Part shown: piece by piece, positions 16,492 through 25,563 of the stretch
How the letters are laid out: each line of letters starts with the position of its first letter
How positions within the stretch are numbered: the stretch's first letter is position 1
From: Candidatus Bathyarchaeota archaeon
GTDB lineage: Archaea; Thermoproteota; Bathyarchaeia; JAPDIZ01
DNA: 64,000 bases
Assembly (NCBI GenBank): GCA_029259355.1
Contig: JAPDIZ010000002.1
Location: 558,001 to 622,000 of the forward strand
Reading direction: 5' to 3'
Position numbers and translations under genes: made by a program
The notes under the pieces: model-generated
The model's input: the letters and a program-made list of their open reading frames with translations, nothing else
Told to the model about the DNA's origin: nothing
Database searches by the model: none

Positions 16492-16884
16492 CTAGTACAC
16501 GTAGGCTATCAGCCTACCGCCTATGCCTCTCTCTTTGGCTTCTCTATGTGACATAACGCCTTGTGAAGTGCTCACGATCAAGACGCCCAAATCTCTAGCG
16601 GGAAGGTATTTCTTCTCCCATTCCTCAAACCCCTTTAGCTTAACAGGATATCGCGGCTTGATCACACCGCACCTGTTTATCCTACCCAAGAGCTGAACTT
16701 TGAACTTTCCAGCCCTTCCATCGTCTATGAACTCAAACTCGCCTACGTAGCCGTGCTGTTGCATGATCCTGAGGACATGCCCGATTAGCTTGGAGGCTGG
16801 CCAGATGACGCACTCCCTCTTTCTCCTAACCTCATTGTTCATGATGGTGGATAGCGCATTAGCCAAGGGATCCATCAGCGTCAT
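16492..16884 (-). CDS. rps8: 30S ribosomal protein S8 (uS8)
   Basis: Central-domain 16S rRNA binder, 130 residues. [22 protein letters not shown] at the start and the C-terminal [30 protein letters not shown] block are diagnostic of archaeal S8. It lies between rps14 and rpl6 in standard order. Confidence 0.96.
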   Translation of the reverse strand: MTLMDPLANALSTIMNNEVRRKRECVIWPASKLIGHVLRIMQQHGYVGEFEFIDDGRAGKFKVQLLGRINRCGVIKPRYPVKLKGFEEWEKKYLPARDLGVLIVSTSQGVMSHREAKERGIGGRLIAYVY

Positions 16885-16911
16885 GGCTGCACACCTCGTA
16901 GAGGAGTTGCG

Positions 16912-17076
16912 CTAGTTATACTTTTTGAAGCCCAGCTTTGGCGCTACCTCGCGGAAGCATTGCCTGCACAAACAGAGCCCATACTTTCTGATTATTGGCC
17001 CATAGGATCCGCACCTCCTGCAGGGACGCGCGCCTTTGCCAAACTTTCTCTCCTTCTTAGGCTTCTGCTTAACCAC
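16912..17076 (-). CDS. rps14: 30S ribosomal protein S14 (uS14, zinc form)
   Basis: Short zinc-binding head protein, 54 residues. The zinc knuckle is CRRCGSYG and CLCRQCFRE (CxxC, then CxxC). The start is GTG 17074-17076, preceded by GGTGGTG at the rpl5 end. The two genes are only a base apart, so translation is probably coupled. Confidence 0.94.
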   Translation of the reverse strand: MVKQKPKKERKFGKGARPCRRCGSYGPIIRKYGLCLCRQCFREVAPKLGFKKYN

Positions 17077-17077
17077 T

Positions 17078-17626
17078 CTACACCACCTCAACCCCAAACT
17101 CTCTTTTTACGAACTCGATAGCCTCCTCCTTCGTAACCCTCTGAGCTTTGCCCACGGAGGAGCGCCTCCTACGCCTCCTCATAACGCGGTAACCAGGTTT
17201 TTCGAGGCTTACGCAAACATCCATTCCGATTATCCCGAGGTTTGGGTCGTACCTCGTGCCGGGGATGTCTATATGCTCCTTGATGCCGAAGGAAAAGTTT
17301 CCGAAGGGATCAAAAGACCTAGAGGGTATCTTGTTCCCCACAGCAGCAAACGCCTTGCGCAAAAACTCCACAGCGTCGGAGCCTCTGAGCGTGGCTAAGC
17401 ACGCGATGGGCTCTCCCTTCCTGATTCCGAAGCCCCTTATGGTCTTCTTAGCCTTTCTATAGCAGGGCTTGTGCCCCGTAAGCTGCTCAACAATCTTCAT
17501 AGCTTTTTCGAGAGGTTCTCCAGACTTTCCAACAGATACATTAACCACTACCTTTCCTATCCTCACCGCTGTCATGGGGTTTGGCTTCTCCTCTACGCTC
17601 ACCTGCTCAAGCTGTTGTTCGCTCAA
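17078..17626 (-). CDS. rpl5: 50S ribosomal protein L5 (uL5)
   Basis: 5S rRNA-binding protein contacting the 30S head, 182 residues. [27 protein letters not shown] and [19 protein letters not shown] are conserved; [27 protein letters not shown] is the archaeal core. The basic patch RRRRRRSS precedes the C-terminus. It is followed within a base by rps14. Confidence 0.96.
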   Translation of the reverse strand: MSEQQLEQVSVEEKPNPMTAVRIGKVVVNVSVGKSGEPLEKAMKIVEQLTGHKPCYRKAKKTIRGFGIRKGEPIACLATLRGSDAVEFLRKAFAAVGNKIPSRSFDPFGNFSFGIKEHIDIPGTRYDPNLGIIGMDVCVSLEKPGYRVMRRRRRRSSVGKAQRVTKEEAIEFVKREFGVEVV

Positions 17627-17630
17627 CCCA

Positions 17631-18380
17631 TCACCCCGGTAGCGAAACCCACGGCGAATCGGTGCCTATGGGAAACACATACTCCTTTATCGTCTGGAAG
17701 CGATCGCCGTTGGCGTCCTCAAGGGTCACCATGGCGGGGTAGGGACCTTCTTGAACCTCTATCTCCACTATTCGCCCCCACCTACCCGCGTTTATCCCGC
17801 CGATTACGAGGCCGAGAACCCCCTTTTCGAAGCGGATTATGTCGAGAACCTCTTGCTTAGGTATAGCCATCTTTAGCACGTTCATGGTCTTGTAGTTGCC
17901 GTTTGGAGGGTTTGAGGGATCCTCCACTCTTATCAAAACGTTTCTGCCATCGTGCAGTCCGAGCTGAATGTGGCCACCGCGAACTGTCACCTTTCGCTCC
18001 ACTCTACATAGCTTGAAGCCCTTTTCATCCTCGCCTATTCTGTGGAGCACTAACCCTCTCCTTGGCACAGGGAGTACTCTGAAGCACTCGTTGGTGGGAA
18101 CTATCTCCACCACGTCCATGAGGCCTACAGGAAACTTCTCGTCTCTTCTAACTCTGCCGTCTACGCGTACATAGCCCTTAGCGAGTATCCGTTTCGCCTC
18201 TTTCCTAGTCTTCGCATACCCTAAGATGTCTCTGAGCACTAGGAGGAGGGGGAGGCACCTGTCTATAGGGTGTGGGCCTGGCCTAGGCTTAGCTACCCAG
18301 ACATACTCCTTTCTGTGTATCGGCCAAAACGCTGGTGAGGGAAGCCTCTTTAAGTGCCTTGAGCCACCCATCCTCGCCAC
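17631..18380 (-). CDS. rps4e: 30S ribosomal protein S4e (eS4)
   Basis: Archaeal/eukaryotic small-subunit protein, 249 residues, with an S4-type RNA-binding domain and a KOW-like C-terminal part. GGSRHLKRLPSPAFWPIHRK at the start and GHIQLGLHDGRNVLI plus IGGINAGRWGRIVEIE are the family blocks. It lies between rpl24 and rpl5, the archaeal order. Confidence 0.96.
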   Translation of the reverse strand: MARMGGSRHLKRLPSPAFWPIHRKEYVWVAKPRPGPHPIDRCLPLLLVLRDILGYAKTRKEAKRILAKGYVRVDGRVRRDEKFPVGLMDVVEIVPTNECFRVLPVPRRGLVLHRIGEDEKGFKLCRVERKVTVRGGHIQLGLHDGRNVLIRVEDPSNPPNGNYKTMNVLKMAIPKQEVLDIIRFEKGVLGLVIGGINAGRWGRIVEIEVQEGPYPAMVTLEDANGDRFQTIKEYVFPIGTDSPWVSLPG

Positions 18381-18382
18381 GG

Positions 18383-18775
18383 CTAACCACCAGACCTCTC
18401 AATTGACTGAGGAGTTCCTCGACGCTCCAGAATCTGCGAACGCCACTTATCGCTTAGGTCTAGCTTGACGATCATCAAGTTGGACGGGTGTATGGGAACG
18501 TGTACTGTAGTGCCGTCTACCTTCTCCCTAGTGACCTTGTCAATGTAAACCTTGTACTTCTTCGTATCCACTCGCGTAACCTTGCCCTCCACTCCGCTGA
18601 AGTCTCCCCTCATTATCCTAACTACGTCCCCAACCCTGACTGGGAGAGACCTAGTCCCGTACTTCTCCCTCAACTCAGGAGATAGGTGAGCGGACAGCAT
18701 CTTTCGCCTAAGGTGTTTTGGCGCTTGGTACAGGAGCTTTCTCTGCTTCTTAGGCTTAACAGACGCCAGCTTCAT
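18383..18775 (-). CDS. rpl24: 50S ribosomal protein L24 (uL24)
   Basis: Assembly initiator of the 50S subunit, 130 residues. [19 protein letters not shown] is the archaeal N-terminus and [23 protein letters not shown] is the KOW motif. ATG 18773-18775; ten bases follow the rpl14 stop. Confidence 0.95.
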   Translation of the reverse strand: MKLASVKPKKQRKLLYQAPKHLRRKMLSAHLSPELREKYGTRSLPVRVGDVVRIMRGDFSGVEGKVTRVDTKKYKVYIDKVTREKVDGTTVHVPIHPSNLMIVKLDLSDKWRSQILERRGTPQSIERSGG

Positions 18776-18785
18776 TGCAAGAACC

Positions 18786-19220
18786 TCACACTATTATGCT
18801 TGCCGCTCCCGCTATCCGAGGCCACCTCTCAGCAGCCTCCCTGGCTACGGGCCCCCTAATCTCCGAACCCTTTAACTCACCCTCTGGGGTAGTGAGCACA
18901 GCTGCGTTGTCCTCGAAGAAGACCCAAGTCCCATCTCGACGCCTATACGCCTTCTTCTGCCTGATGATGACAGCTGGCATAACCTGCTTCCTAAGGTTTG
19001 GAGCACCCTTTTTCACCGAGACTATTACCATGTCGCCAACAGCAGCTGAGGGAAGCCTCCTCAGCCTACCCTTATACCCAGCTACTTGGATGATCTTCAG
19101 CACCTTAGCCCCCGTGTTATCCGCGCAATTAACCACAGCTCCCACGGGGAGCCCACGAGTGATGCGAGGCCTATACTCAGCTACTCCCTTAGCTGCGAGC
19201 AACCGAGCTCTTCTCGTCAA
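18786..19220 (-). CDS. rpl14: 50S ribosomal protein L14 (uL14)
   Basis: Intersubunit bridge protein, 144 residues. [22 protein letters not shown] is near-invariant in the family, and [38 protein letters not shown] is the C-terminal half, shown as the key stretch. TTG 19218-19220 overlaps the TGA of rps17 (TTGA). Confidence 0.96.
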   Translation of the reverse strand: MTRRARLLAAKGVAEYRPRITRGLPVGAVVNCADNTGAKVLKIIQVAGYKGRLRRLPSAAVGDMVIVSVKKGAPNLRKQVMPAVIIRQKKAYRRRDGTWVFFEDNAAVLTTPEGELKGSEIRGPVAREAAERWPRIAGAASIIV

Positions 19221-19558
19221 CTTCTCCTACCTCCCTCAGACTTCTCAATCACTACGAAAGAAACTGTCTTGCTGATTGGTCTACATTCAGCGATCTTCAC
19301 CCAATCCCCCTCCTTAGCGTCTATGCACGGGGGGTTGTGGGCTGGTATGTGGCTGCGCCTCCTCTCATACCTCATGTACTTGGGCACGTAGTGCAAGTAA
19401 TCCCTCCTGACAACGACCGTTCTCGTCATCTTAGCGCTTACGACAACTCCCTCCAACACCCTCCCCCTAACTGAGAGGGTGCCGTGGAATGGGCAGAGGG
19501 GGTCGTCGCACGTCCCCTTCGGAGGCTTTACGGGTATTCCTATGTTTCTAGCTACCAC
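19217..19558 (-). CDS. rps17: 30S ribosomal protein S17 (uS17)
   Basis: 16S rRNA-binding protein, 113 residues. The archaeal form begins [21 protein letters not shown], with two cysteines, then [16 protein letters not shown] and [20 protein letters not shown]. It overlaps both rnp1 and rpl14 by a few bases, indicating coupled translation. Confidence 0.96.
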   Translation of the reverse strand: MVARNIGIPVKPPKGTCDDPLCPFHGTLSVRGRVLEGVVVSAKMTRTVVVRRDYLHYVPKYMRYERRRSHIPAHNPPCIDAKEGDWVKIAECRPISKTVSFVVIEKSEGGRRS

Positions 19559-19839
19559 TTCCTAAGCGCCCTCCTAGTAAGGCGATCCTCTGGCCTCCCA
19601 ACCAACACCCTACCCTCTACAGCGACTATACAGCCCGTTGGGAGGCGAAAGTGAAACGTACAACCCTTCTTCATCACCCTTCTGCGCTTTCCATCCAACC
19701 CTTCTACGACGAGCGTGTTTCTGGTTTCATCCACCACAACGCCAGAGAAGCCTTTGTAGCTCCTACACCTAGCCTTAGCTACCCTAACCCTCAACCCGAT
19801 GAGCTCGTGGTGAGCGAGGTTCTGAGGCGTTATCGGCAT
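19552..19839 (-). CDS. rnp1: Ribonuclease P protein component 1 (Rpp29/Pop4)
   Basis: Protein subunit of archaeal RNase P, which trims tRNA 5' leaders. The 95 residues form an Sm-like barrel: [28 protein letters not shown] followed by [21 protein letters not shown]. It lies between rpl29 and rps17 as in most archaea, though the SUI1/eIF1 gene often found here is absent. Confidence 0.95.
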   Translation of the reverse strand: MPITPQNLAHHELIGLRVRVAKARCRSYKGFSGVVVDETRNTLVVEGLDGKRRRVMKKGCTFHFRLPTGCIVAVEGRVLVGRPEDRLTRRALRKW

Positions 19840-19842
19840 ACG

Positions 19843-20025
19843 CTACCTCCTCTCAGCCCTAAGCTCCTCCTCTCGTTCGATGGTGAGTATGCGAGCGATC
19901 GCTCTCCTTATCTCCCTAATCCTCGATGGGTTCTCTATGGAACCACCTGCTTCAACCATAGACCTAAGCTTGGCGAGCTCTGCTCTCAGCTCAGAGAGCT
20001 TAGCCCTTCTCTCCTCAGGAGACAT
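19843..20025 (-). CDS. rpl29: 50S ribosomal protein L29 (uL29)
   Basis: Small two-helix protein near the exit tunnel. From ATG 20023-20025 it has 60 residues ([20 protein letters not shown]). The codons just upstream spell LRVREIRE, which matches the usual family start (K-x-x-EIREMS), and the only near-cognate start there is CTG at 20047-20049, inside the end of rps3. If that CTG is used the protein has 68 residues. The upstream SD-like GGAGG is about ten bases from it, so I keep the ATG as the recorded start. Confidence 0.9.
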   Translation of the reverse strand: MSPEERRAKLSELRAELAKLRSMVEAGGSIENPSRIREIRRAIARILTIEREEELRAERR

Positions 20026-20038
20026 CTCGCGAATCTCC

Positions 20039-20686
20039 CTAACCCTCAGCAGTGGCGTACTCCTCCACCTCCTCTGAAGGAGGCTTCTCTTCCTTGACTG
20101 TGACTGTAACTGTGTCGGGAAACTCCTTCACAGGCGGCATTATCCTGACCTTGACCCCGTGAATCCCTTGTTTGAGCTTGGCGTGAGCAACCGCTTCGCG
20201 AAGGTATTTCTGAGCAGGCTCCCCCGCCTTTGGCAGATACCCCGTCTTGTACTTCTCATAGCGTGCTCGCTCAGTGGTCAGCTTTCCGCTGATTATTATC
20301 TCAGCGCCAAATGCTCCAGCGCTCATTATGCGGTTGAGCGCCCAGAAACCGACTCGCCTAAAGTGGACGCCTCGCTCTAGAGCAGCTGCGATTCTGTGAG
20401 CCATTATGTTCGGATCAAGCTCAGGAACCTCAACCTCGGCTACAGCTATCTGAGGATTCTCCAGCCCAAACTTCTCCTCCAAAGTCTTGGTGAGCTCCCT
20501 TATGCTTTGGCCCCTCCTCCCTATCACCAGACCAGGCCTCATCGCGTAGACGGTTATGCGTGTGCCTAGTGGGGTTCGAGTGATGTCGACCCCAGCGTAT
20601 CCAGCTCTCTCAAGCTCTTTAGCTAAGAACTCATCAACCTCCGCGCGCTTGACCGCATCTCTCACAATCTTCTTTATGATGGTCAG
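20039..20686 (-). CDS. rps3: 30S ribosomal protein S3 (uS3), probable CTG start
   Basis: Head protein at the mRNA entry with a KH type 2 domain ([20 protein letters not shown]) and the C-terminal domain ending AEG. The family normally begins a few residues before the first GTG of this frame (20663-20665); the codons upstream give [23 protein letters not shown] at 20684-20686 is the only near-cognate start and lies eight bases after a perfect GGAGGT (20695-20700), while the GTG has no good SD. I annotate the CTG; total 215 residues. Confidence 0.92.
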   Translation of the reverse strand: MTIIKKIVRDAVKRAEVDEFLAKELERAGYAGVDITRTPLGTRITVYAMRPGLVIGRRGQSIRELTKTLEEKFGLENPQIAVAEVEVPELDPNIMAHRIAAALERGVHFRRVGFWALNRIMSAGAFGAEIIISGKLTTERARYEKYKTGYLPKAGEPAQKYLREAVAHAKLKQGIHGVKVRIMPPVKEFPDTVTVTVKEEKPPSEEVEEYATAEG

Positions 20687-20690
20687 CTTG

Positions 20691-21152
20691 CTAAACCTCC
20701 TTTGCCACGAGCTCTATGTGGGTGAGGGTTTCGAACTTAGGCGAGGAGCGTCCAAAAGCTCTGGGCATGTACCTCTTTAGCTTCATGCCGCCGTAGGCGG
20801 CTGCGTGGATTATCCTAAGCCTCTCCAAGTCGAGCCCCTTTTGCTCAGCGTTTGCTTCCAAGCTATCGAGGAGCTTGAGCATAGCCCTAGCTACCTTAAC
20901 GGGGTATCGGCCAGCGTACCAGCCCTGAAGTCCTCTCTTGTGAGCCACCTTCTTCTTATACCTCCTAAACGGAATAGGTCTCTCCTTAGCTATTACGTCT
21001 TCGAGGAGGCGCCTAGCCTCCTCAATCGTAAGTCCCTTTACCGCTCGGCAAACCTCTACAGACGCCTTGGGCGATACCCTAATCTCTCTAACACTTGCCC
21101 TAGCCATGGTGGCTGGATCGTATTCCTTGAACGAGTATCCCCAATGTGGCAC
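20691..21152 (-). CDS. rpl22: 50S ribosomal protein L22 (uL22)
   Basis: Exit-tunnel protein of 153 residues. GYSFKEYDPATMARASVREIRVSPKASVEVCRAVKGL and the late GGMKLKRYMPRAFGRSSPKFETLTHIEL are archaeal uL22 blocks, given as the recognisable regions. It is first in the rpl22-to-cbf5 run: upstream, an AGCTTAATAAAC element at about 21196-21207 suggests a promoter, because its normal neighbour rps19 is displaced beyond the fumarase genes. Confidence 0.95.
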   Translation of the reverse strand: MPHWGYSFKEYDPATMARASVREIRVSPKASVEVCRAVKGLTIEEARRLLEDVIAKERPIPFRRYKKKVAHKRGLQGWYAGRYPVKVARAMLKLLDSLEANAEQKGLDLERLRIIHAAAYGGMKLKRYMPRAFGRSSPKFETLTHIELVAKEV

Positions 21153-21195
21153 AGTGTGTCACCGTTCTTGGGTGCAAGAAGGAAGAAAGCCCTTG

Positions 21196-21207
21196 TTTAT
21201 TAAGCTT
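21196..21207 (-). promoter_or_regulatory. Probable TATA box for the rpl22 operon
   Basis: CTTAATAAAC lies about 45 bases before the GTG start of rpl22, in the 62-base spacer after the fumarase beta gene. Confidence 0.45.
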
Positions 21208-21214
21208 TTTTGGC

Positions 21215-21811
21215 TTAGACCTCGCTGGATAGAAGCTCTTTGAGCGCTTTCGCCGCTTTCTCCTCTACCCTCCTCCTAAGGGAGTTTCCCCTCACATCAA
21301 CGCTCACGATGCACGGTCCAAGGTCTCTCACCCTAAGCAACCAGATGGCTTCAGCCATCCCTAAGTCAAGCCAGTGCACCTCCACAACCTCCTCAACACT
21401 TTTCGCCAAGTAGGCTGCTGCTCCACCGGGAAGCTCACAGTACGCCACCCCAAGGCTGCTCAGCATCTGCTCAGCCTCACGGCTTACGCCACCCTTTCCG
21501 ATGACGAGCGAAGCACTCGTCGCATCCACAACCTCAGGGATGAGAGAGCTTATGCGGTAGCTTGTGGTAGGCCCTATAGCCACCACCTCCCACCTACTTC
21601 CTCGGCGAACAGCGATGGGGCCAGCGTGGAAGAGGGCTAAGCCCTTTGTTTTGATGGGCAAAGGTTCTCCTCTTTTGCAAAGCTCTAAAATCCTCCTATG
21701 AGCTTGGTCTCTGGCGGTGAAAACCAAGCCAGTAAGGTAGAACATATCTCCCGCTCTCAGCTGCTCAACCTCTGGCTTGCTGATAGGGCATTTCAGCCGT
21801 CTAAAAACCAC
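21215..21811 (-). CDS. fumB: Class I fumarate hydratase, beta (C-terminal) subunit
   Basis: With the alpha subunit it hydrates fumarate to malate. The 198 residues contain LRAGDMFYLTGLVFTARDQAHRR, GLALFHAGPIAV and GPTTSYRISSLIPEVVDA, with VIGKGGVS, which are the swivelling-domain motifs of two-subunit class I fumarases (a paralogous tartrate dehydratase subunit looks similar). It follows the alpha gene by one base. Between rps19 and rpl22 this is a metabolic insertion into the ribosomal cluster. Confidence 0.9.
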   Translation of the reverse strand: MVFRRLKCPISKPEVEQLRAGDMFYLTGLVFTARDQAHRRILELCKRGEPLPIKTKGLALFHAGPIAVRRGSRWEVVAIGPTTSYRISSLIPEVVDATSASLVIGKGGVSREAEQMLSSLGVAYCELPGGAAAYLAKSVEEVVEVHWLDLGMAEAIWLLRVRDLGPCIVSVDVRGNSLRRRVEEKAAKALKELLSSEV

Positions 21812-21812
21812 T

Positions 21813-22682
21813 TTACCATACCTCGAAAGAGCCGTTTGGCAGCAGGCGTCCCTCAGACCTCCTAAGCGCCCAGCAGCTTACGCAGACCGCTATGGGGAGG
21901 CTTGCGGTGTGGCAAGCAGCGTGCTCCACCCCAACCCAAAGCGCAGTAGTTCTTCCTCCCAAGCCCATAGGGCCGAGGCCTAGCTTGTTTACAGCTTCCA
22001 AAAGCTTGCGCTCAAGCGAAGCAATCTCAGCTTCTTGGTGGTGGGCACCGATCTCTCGGAGAAGCGCTTTCTTCGCTAAGGCAAGAGCGGTTTCGGAGAC
22101 TCCGCCAACCCCTACTCCGATAACTACGGGAGGACAGGGTTTCCCCCCTGCTTCGAACACAGCTTCGAGTACTACGCGGAAAATGCTTTGCCGAGGAGCT
22201 GTGGGGGGAGGCATCTCGAGGGAAGTGATGTTTTCGCATCCAGCTCCCCTGAGAGCCAGCTTTACCACAACCTCTTCTCCACGCGAGATCGTTGGGTAGA
22301 TTATTGGGTGGCCTATGCCTAAGTTGTTTCCAAAGTTTCTCCGAGAGAGGGGGTCTACAGTGTTTGGCCTCAGCAAACCTGCTTCAGTAGCTTCTGCGAT
22401 AGATTCGCGGATCGCTTGCTCAATCAGTTCCCAGCCCCACTTTCTGAGAAAATCCTCGCCCACCTCAACCCAGAAGACGGGTATTCCAGTATCTTGGCAA
22501 ATAGGCCTCTTCTCCTCTGCAGCAACCTCAGCGTTTTCGAGGAGAACAGATAGTAGATGCCTAGCTCTCTCCTCACGCTCTCGCTGACGTGCTTCGCGCA
22601 AAGCGCTTAAGACATCCTCTGGAAGCTGAGTCGCTGCCTTCTCGATAAGCGCGCGTACAAAGTCCTTTAGCTGCTTCCTCAG
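21813..22682 (-). CDS. fumA: Class I fumarate hydratase, alpha (N-terminal) subunit, probable CTG start
   Basis: Iron-sulfur subunit of class I fumarase, 289 residues from the chosen start. Cysteines for the [4Fe-4S] cluster appear in KRPICQDTGIPVFWVEVG, RGAGCENITSLEMPPP and near HAACHTASLP/CVSCW. The family helix LRKQLKDFVRALIEKAATQLPEDVLSAL is encoded upstream of the first usable TTG (22599-22601). No ATG, GTG or TTG occurs in that frame; CTG at 22680-22682 sits seven bases after GGAGG (GGAGGTAGGGGT) and is taken as the start. Confidence 0.9.
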   Translation of the reverse strand: MRKQLKDFVRALIEKAATQLPEDVLSALREARQREREERARHLLSVLLENAEVAAEEKRPICQDTGIPVFWVEVGEDFLRKWGWELIEQAIRESIAEATEAGLLRPNTVDPLSRRNFGNNLGIGHPIIYPTISRGEEVVVKLALRGAGCENITSLEMPPPTAPRQSIFRVVLEAVFEAGGKPCPPVVIGVGVGGVSETALALAKKALLREIGAHHQEAEIASLERKLLEAVNKLGLGPMGLGGRTTALWVGVEHAACHTASLPIAVCVSCWALRRSEGRLLPNGSFEVW

Positions 22683-22738
22683 ACCCCTACCTCCACAGCT
22701 TTCGACTTTCGAGAAAACTAGCTGAAGAATCGGTTTTG

Positions 22739-23134
22739 CTACTTCAGGGGCACATACATCGATGAGCGGCTTGCGCCTATGCCAGGAGCTCCGTGCTCAA
22801 CCTTCTTGTTGGTGATGGCAAACTCGCCTAGGTAGTGGCCGATCATCTCCGGAGTTATGTCGACGGGTACGAAGTCTTTTCCGTTGTGTACGTATATTCT
22901 TACCCCAACCATTTCGGGGAGAATAATCATGTCTCTTACGTGGGTTCTTATGGGCTTAGTCCACTCACCTCTCAGAGCCTTCCTCACCTTTTCCAAAAGC
23001 TTCCTCTGCTGGGGGGTAAGCCCTCTCTTGCTCAAGCTCCTCCTCTGCCTAGATGGGAGGAGCTCGATGAACTCATCCATCGACATAGACTTCAGCTGCT
23101 CAAGCATGTAGCCTCTGTACGTGAACTGGCGCAT
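22739..23134 (-). CDS. rps19: 30S ribosomal protein S19 (uS19)
   Basis: Head protein binding 16S rRNA with S13, 131 residues. [31 protein letters not shown] is the archaeal N-terminus; [24 protein letters not shown] and [11 protein letters not shown] follow. It is parted from rpl2 by the divergent surface-protein gene and from rpl22 by the fumarase pair, so it heads a small rps19-fumA-fumB unit. Confidence 0.95.
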   Translation of the reverse strand: MRQFTYRGYMLEQLKSMSMDEFIELLPSRQRRSLSKRGLTPQQRKLLEKVRKALRGEWTKPIRTHVRDMIILPEMVGVRIYVHNGKDFVPVDITPEMIGHYLGEFAITNKKVEHGAPGIGASRSSMYVPLK

Positions 23135-23165
23135 AGCTCATCGACTGGAACGTAGCTGCGCTTGG

Positions 23166-23174
23166 TTACATAAG
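23166..23174 (+). promoter_or_regulatory. Probable TATA element between rps19 and the surface-protein gene
   Basis: TTACATAAG lies about 30-60 bases from both divergent starts. The complement TTATGTAA also resembles a TATA box, so one region may serve both directions. Confidence 0.4.
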
Positions 23175-23226
23175 CATTTCGTTGGTGGTTAAATGGCCTA
23201 GCCCCGCCACCTCGTTGGTGATGCGA

Positions 23227-25563
23227 ATGCGTAGACTCGAAAGCAGACGAGACGAGGGAGCCGTAGGCCTCCTCATAGCGCTCTTGGCGATATCAATTGC
23301 CATCTCAGCAGGTAGAGGAGTCGTGGTTTTTAGCCAAGACATGCCCGAGGAAAGGGGATACGACATGGATCCCCTAACCCTCGAAGACTGCGTCACCACA
23401 AGCAGTTGCTATACTGTGAGCCAAGGCACCTTACTAAGCCTCAACGACCTCATCCCAAGCGGCTACTCAAAACCATCAACCGTCGTGCTAAAAGGCTCGG
23501 ACTTCGAGACGGCAGAGCTTGAGGTAGTTTGCGATCCGTGCACAGAGGGTTGGGTGCTGGGAGATGGTTGGTGCTCGTACGAAGACTGCCTGAGGTTCTA
23601 CGTACCCGAGGGGAGCTCTGCTGATATTGAGAGCATAGCGTATAAGGATTTTGAGATACCCTCGATCGATGCCCACGCTATCGATGGAATTTGGATAGAG
23701 TTTGAGGAGCTACGCGCAAAAGCGTCTGGTAAAGCAAGCCAAGAATTTTCCTCGAATGGTTGGGTTACGCTCGCTTCCGACCACTGGGGCAGGATAGTGC
23801 CGTTCAAAAACGGGACCTACGGGTTGTTCGCTGGCGCTGAAGGAGAAGTAATGCCAGAACCTAGTCCACCAAACGGTAGTTGTAAGCTAATATCAATGTC
23901 CGGTACCTTTTACGTGAAGATTTACGCAGACGCCTACAACCCCCACCCTGATCCATCTAGGTGGTATTTCGAATGGTTTCTGTACGACGAGGAGGGGCGA
24001 TGTGTATGGTCTAAGCGTACAGAAAACGTCGATGGAAAAATCTACCAGCTTGAGATCGACAAACGCATCGCTTCTAGCAAATTCGAGGTTTGGGCTACTG
24101 CGTGGGGCTTTGGGCAATGCTGCGGCACAGCGAGAATGGAAGGGAAGTGGGATTGCGAAGCTCTTTGGGAAGGTAGCTCTGGCTACGAGGCTATCTCCAT
24201 ATCCTCCGGGGACGGAGGGGAAATTGTCCACTACGTCATACGCAGCGATGGAGAGCCAGAATCAGGGGAATGGAGCAAGGTTGTGGTAGAGATCCCCAAA
24301 GAGAGATGGGGAGATGTCCTCGGAAAACCTATTCGCATAGAATTCAAGTGTCTCCACCGCTGGCCTGCAGAGACTGACTTCAGGTTCAGAAATCTGAAAG
24401 TCGTAGTTAAGCTCTTCGGGCTTTGCGTTCGATGCGGTGGACAGCAAGAGACGTTTTCTCCAACCCAACCAAGCGCGTCCTTCCAATACTCTGGGGAGGA
24501 CGTGATCGAGGTTCTACAAGGAAGAGGAGTCCTCAGCATAGAGCTTCAGAGACTCTCCAAGACTCTCTCATCAACAGACCACAAAGTCTTTGTCAGCGAT
24601 TCCCCCACGCTTGTCCACGAAGTTACCATAAGCCTTCCCATCATAGATGGGGTAGAGGAGCGAGTAGTCTCGGTCAGTTTGCCGAACAGCTACACCCTAA
24701 CCTCGATATCGCCAGAGATGGACTACCGATGCGAAGAGGGGTGTATTGAGTTCACAGCAACCGAGCCGTACCAATACAAGCTTACTCTGACGAGCCCCAA
24801 CAGAATATCCGCAGAGACCCATTTGATCGGGGCTAGGGGGAGTACCCTATACAAAGGGGAGATGCTCGCTATTCGCCTAATTCTGGATGAAGCCTCGGGA
24901 GGTGAGTGGGTGTTTGAGGTGGTAGATCCCGATGGAAAAAAGGTGTTTGCATCTTCTGGGCATCTTGCAGGAGCTGTTGGTACTACAGACTTTTGGAAAG
25001 TTCCAAAATCAGCTAGCACAGGGACATACATAGTGTCGATATTTTGGTGCGATGGGGTTGAAGCTGGGTATAAGCGCTTCTTCGTCGATGTTATCGATCA
25101 GCCATCGTCGGAAAGCTCCTCCAAAAGCTCGAGCAACTCAAACACCACCAGCTCCTCGGGCAAAAGCTCCTCAAACAAGAACTCAGACCAGAAATCGTCA
25201 AAGCTATACACCGTAAGCATCTTGGCAAAGGATTCCAGCGGACAACTCCTCAGCGGAGCGGTGGTTAGGATCTATCGAGCCGACAGCGCTGAGAAGGTTG
25301 CCGAGTACCCAGTAGAGAGCTTGAGGATAGCCACCATTAAGCTGCCAAGAGGAGACTACGTGGCTGAGCTTTGGAAAGGCGATGAAAAGCTCTGTGAGAA
25401 GCCATTTTCGGTTCCGCAGGTGGGCGCCGTATCGCTGGAGGCTCAGCAAAAGCCTTCCAATAAGCAAAACGAAGTCGAAAAGGGGAACATCCTGCTAAAC
25501 GCTGCAGTTCTCACGGGAGTTACGACAACACTTCTGATATTCGCTCTTAAGAGGAGAAGCTAG
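23227..25563 (+). CDS. Predicted secreted/cell-surface protein anchored by a C-terminal helix
   Basis: Large protein (778 residues from ATG 23227, GGTG six bases upstream). It has a basic N-terminus and signal-like helix (VGLLIALLAISIAISAG), many Cys pairs in the first third (CDPCTEGW, CGQCC-like, CVRCGG), an Ig/MG-like domain around 520-620, a Ser/Asn/Thr/Lys linker at about 623-660, a carboxypeptidase-regulatory-like domain (VSILAKDSSGQLLSGAVVRIYRAD) and a C-terminal hydrophobic helix followed by KRRS. This is the layout of archaeal S-layer or envelope stalk proteins. I do not recognise a specific family. It lies opposite in direction between rpl2 and rps19, overlapping rpl2 by three bases. 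Confidence 0.75.
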   Translation: MRRLESRRDEGAVGLLIALLAISIAISAGRGVVVFSQDMPEERGYDMDPLTLEDCVTTSSCYTVSQGTLLSLNDLIPSGYSKPSTVVLKGSDFETAELEVVCDPCTEGWVLGDGWCSYEDCLRFYVPEGSSADIESIAYKDFEIPSIDAHAIDGIWIEFEELRAKASGKASQEFSSNGWVTLASDHWGRIVPFKNGTYGLFAGAEGEVMPEPSPPNGSCKLISMSGTFYVKIYADAYNPHPDPSRWYFEWFLYDEEGRCVWSKRTENVDGKIYQLEIDKRIASSKFEVWATAWGFGQCCGTARMEGKWDCEALWEGSSGYEAISISSGDGGEIVHYVIRSDGEPESGEWSKVVVEIPKERWGDVLGKPIRIEFKCLHRWPAETDFRFRNLKVVVKLFGLCVRCGGQQETFSPTQPSASFQYSGEDVIEVLQGRGVLSIELQRLSKTLSSTDHKVFVSDSPTLVHEVTISLPIIDGVEERVVSVSLPNSYTLTSISPEMDYRCEEGCIEFTATEPYQYKLTLTSPNRISAETHLIGARGSTLYKGEMLAIRLILDEASGGEWVFEVVDPDGKKVFASSGHLAGAVGTTDFWKVPKSASTGTYIVSIFWCDGVEAGYKRFFVDVIDQPSSESSSKSSSNSNTTSSSGKSSSNKNSDQKSSKLYTVSILAKDSSGQLLSGAVVRIYRADSAEKVAEYPVESLRIATIKLPRGDYVAELWKGDEKLCEKPFSVPQVGAVSLEAQQKPSNKQNEVEKGNILLNAAVLTGVTTTLLIFALKRRS

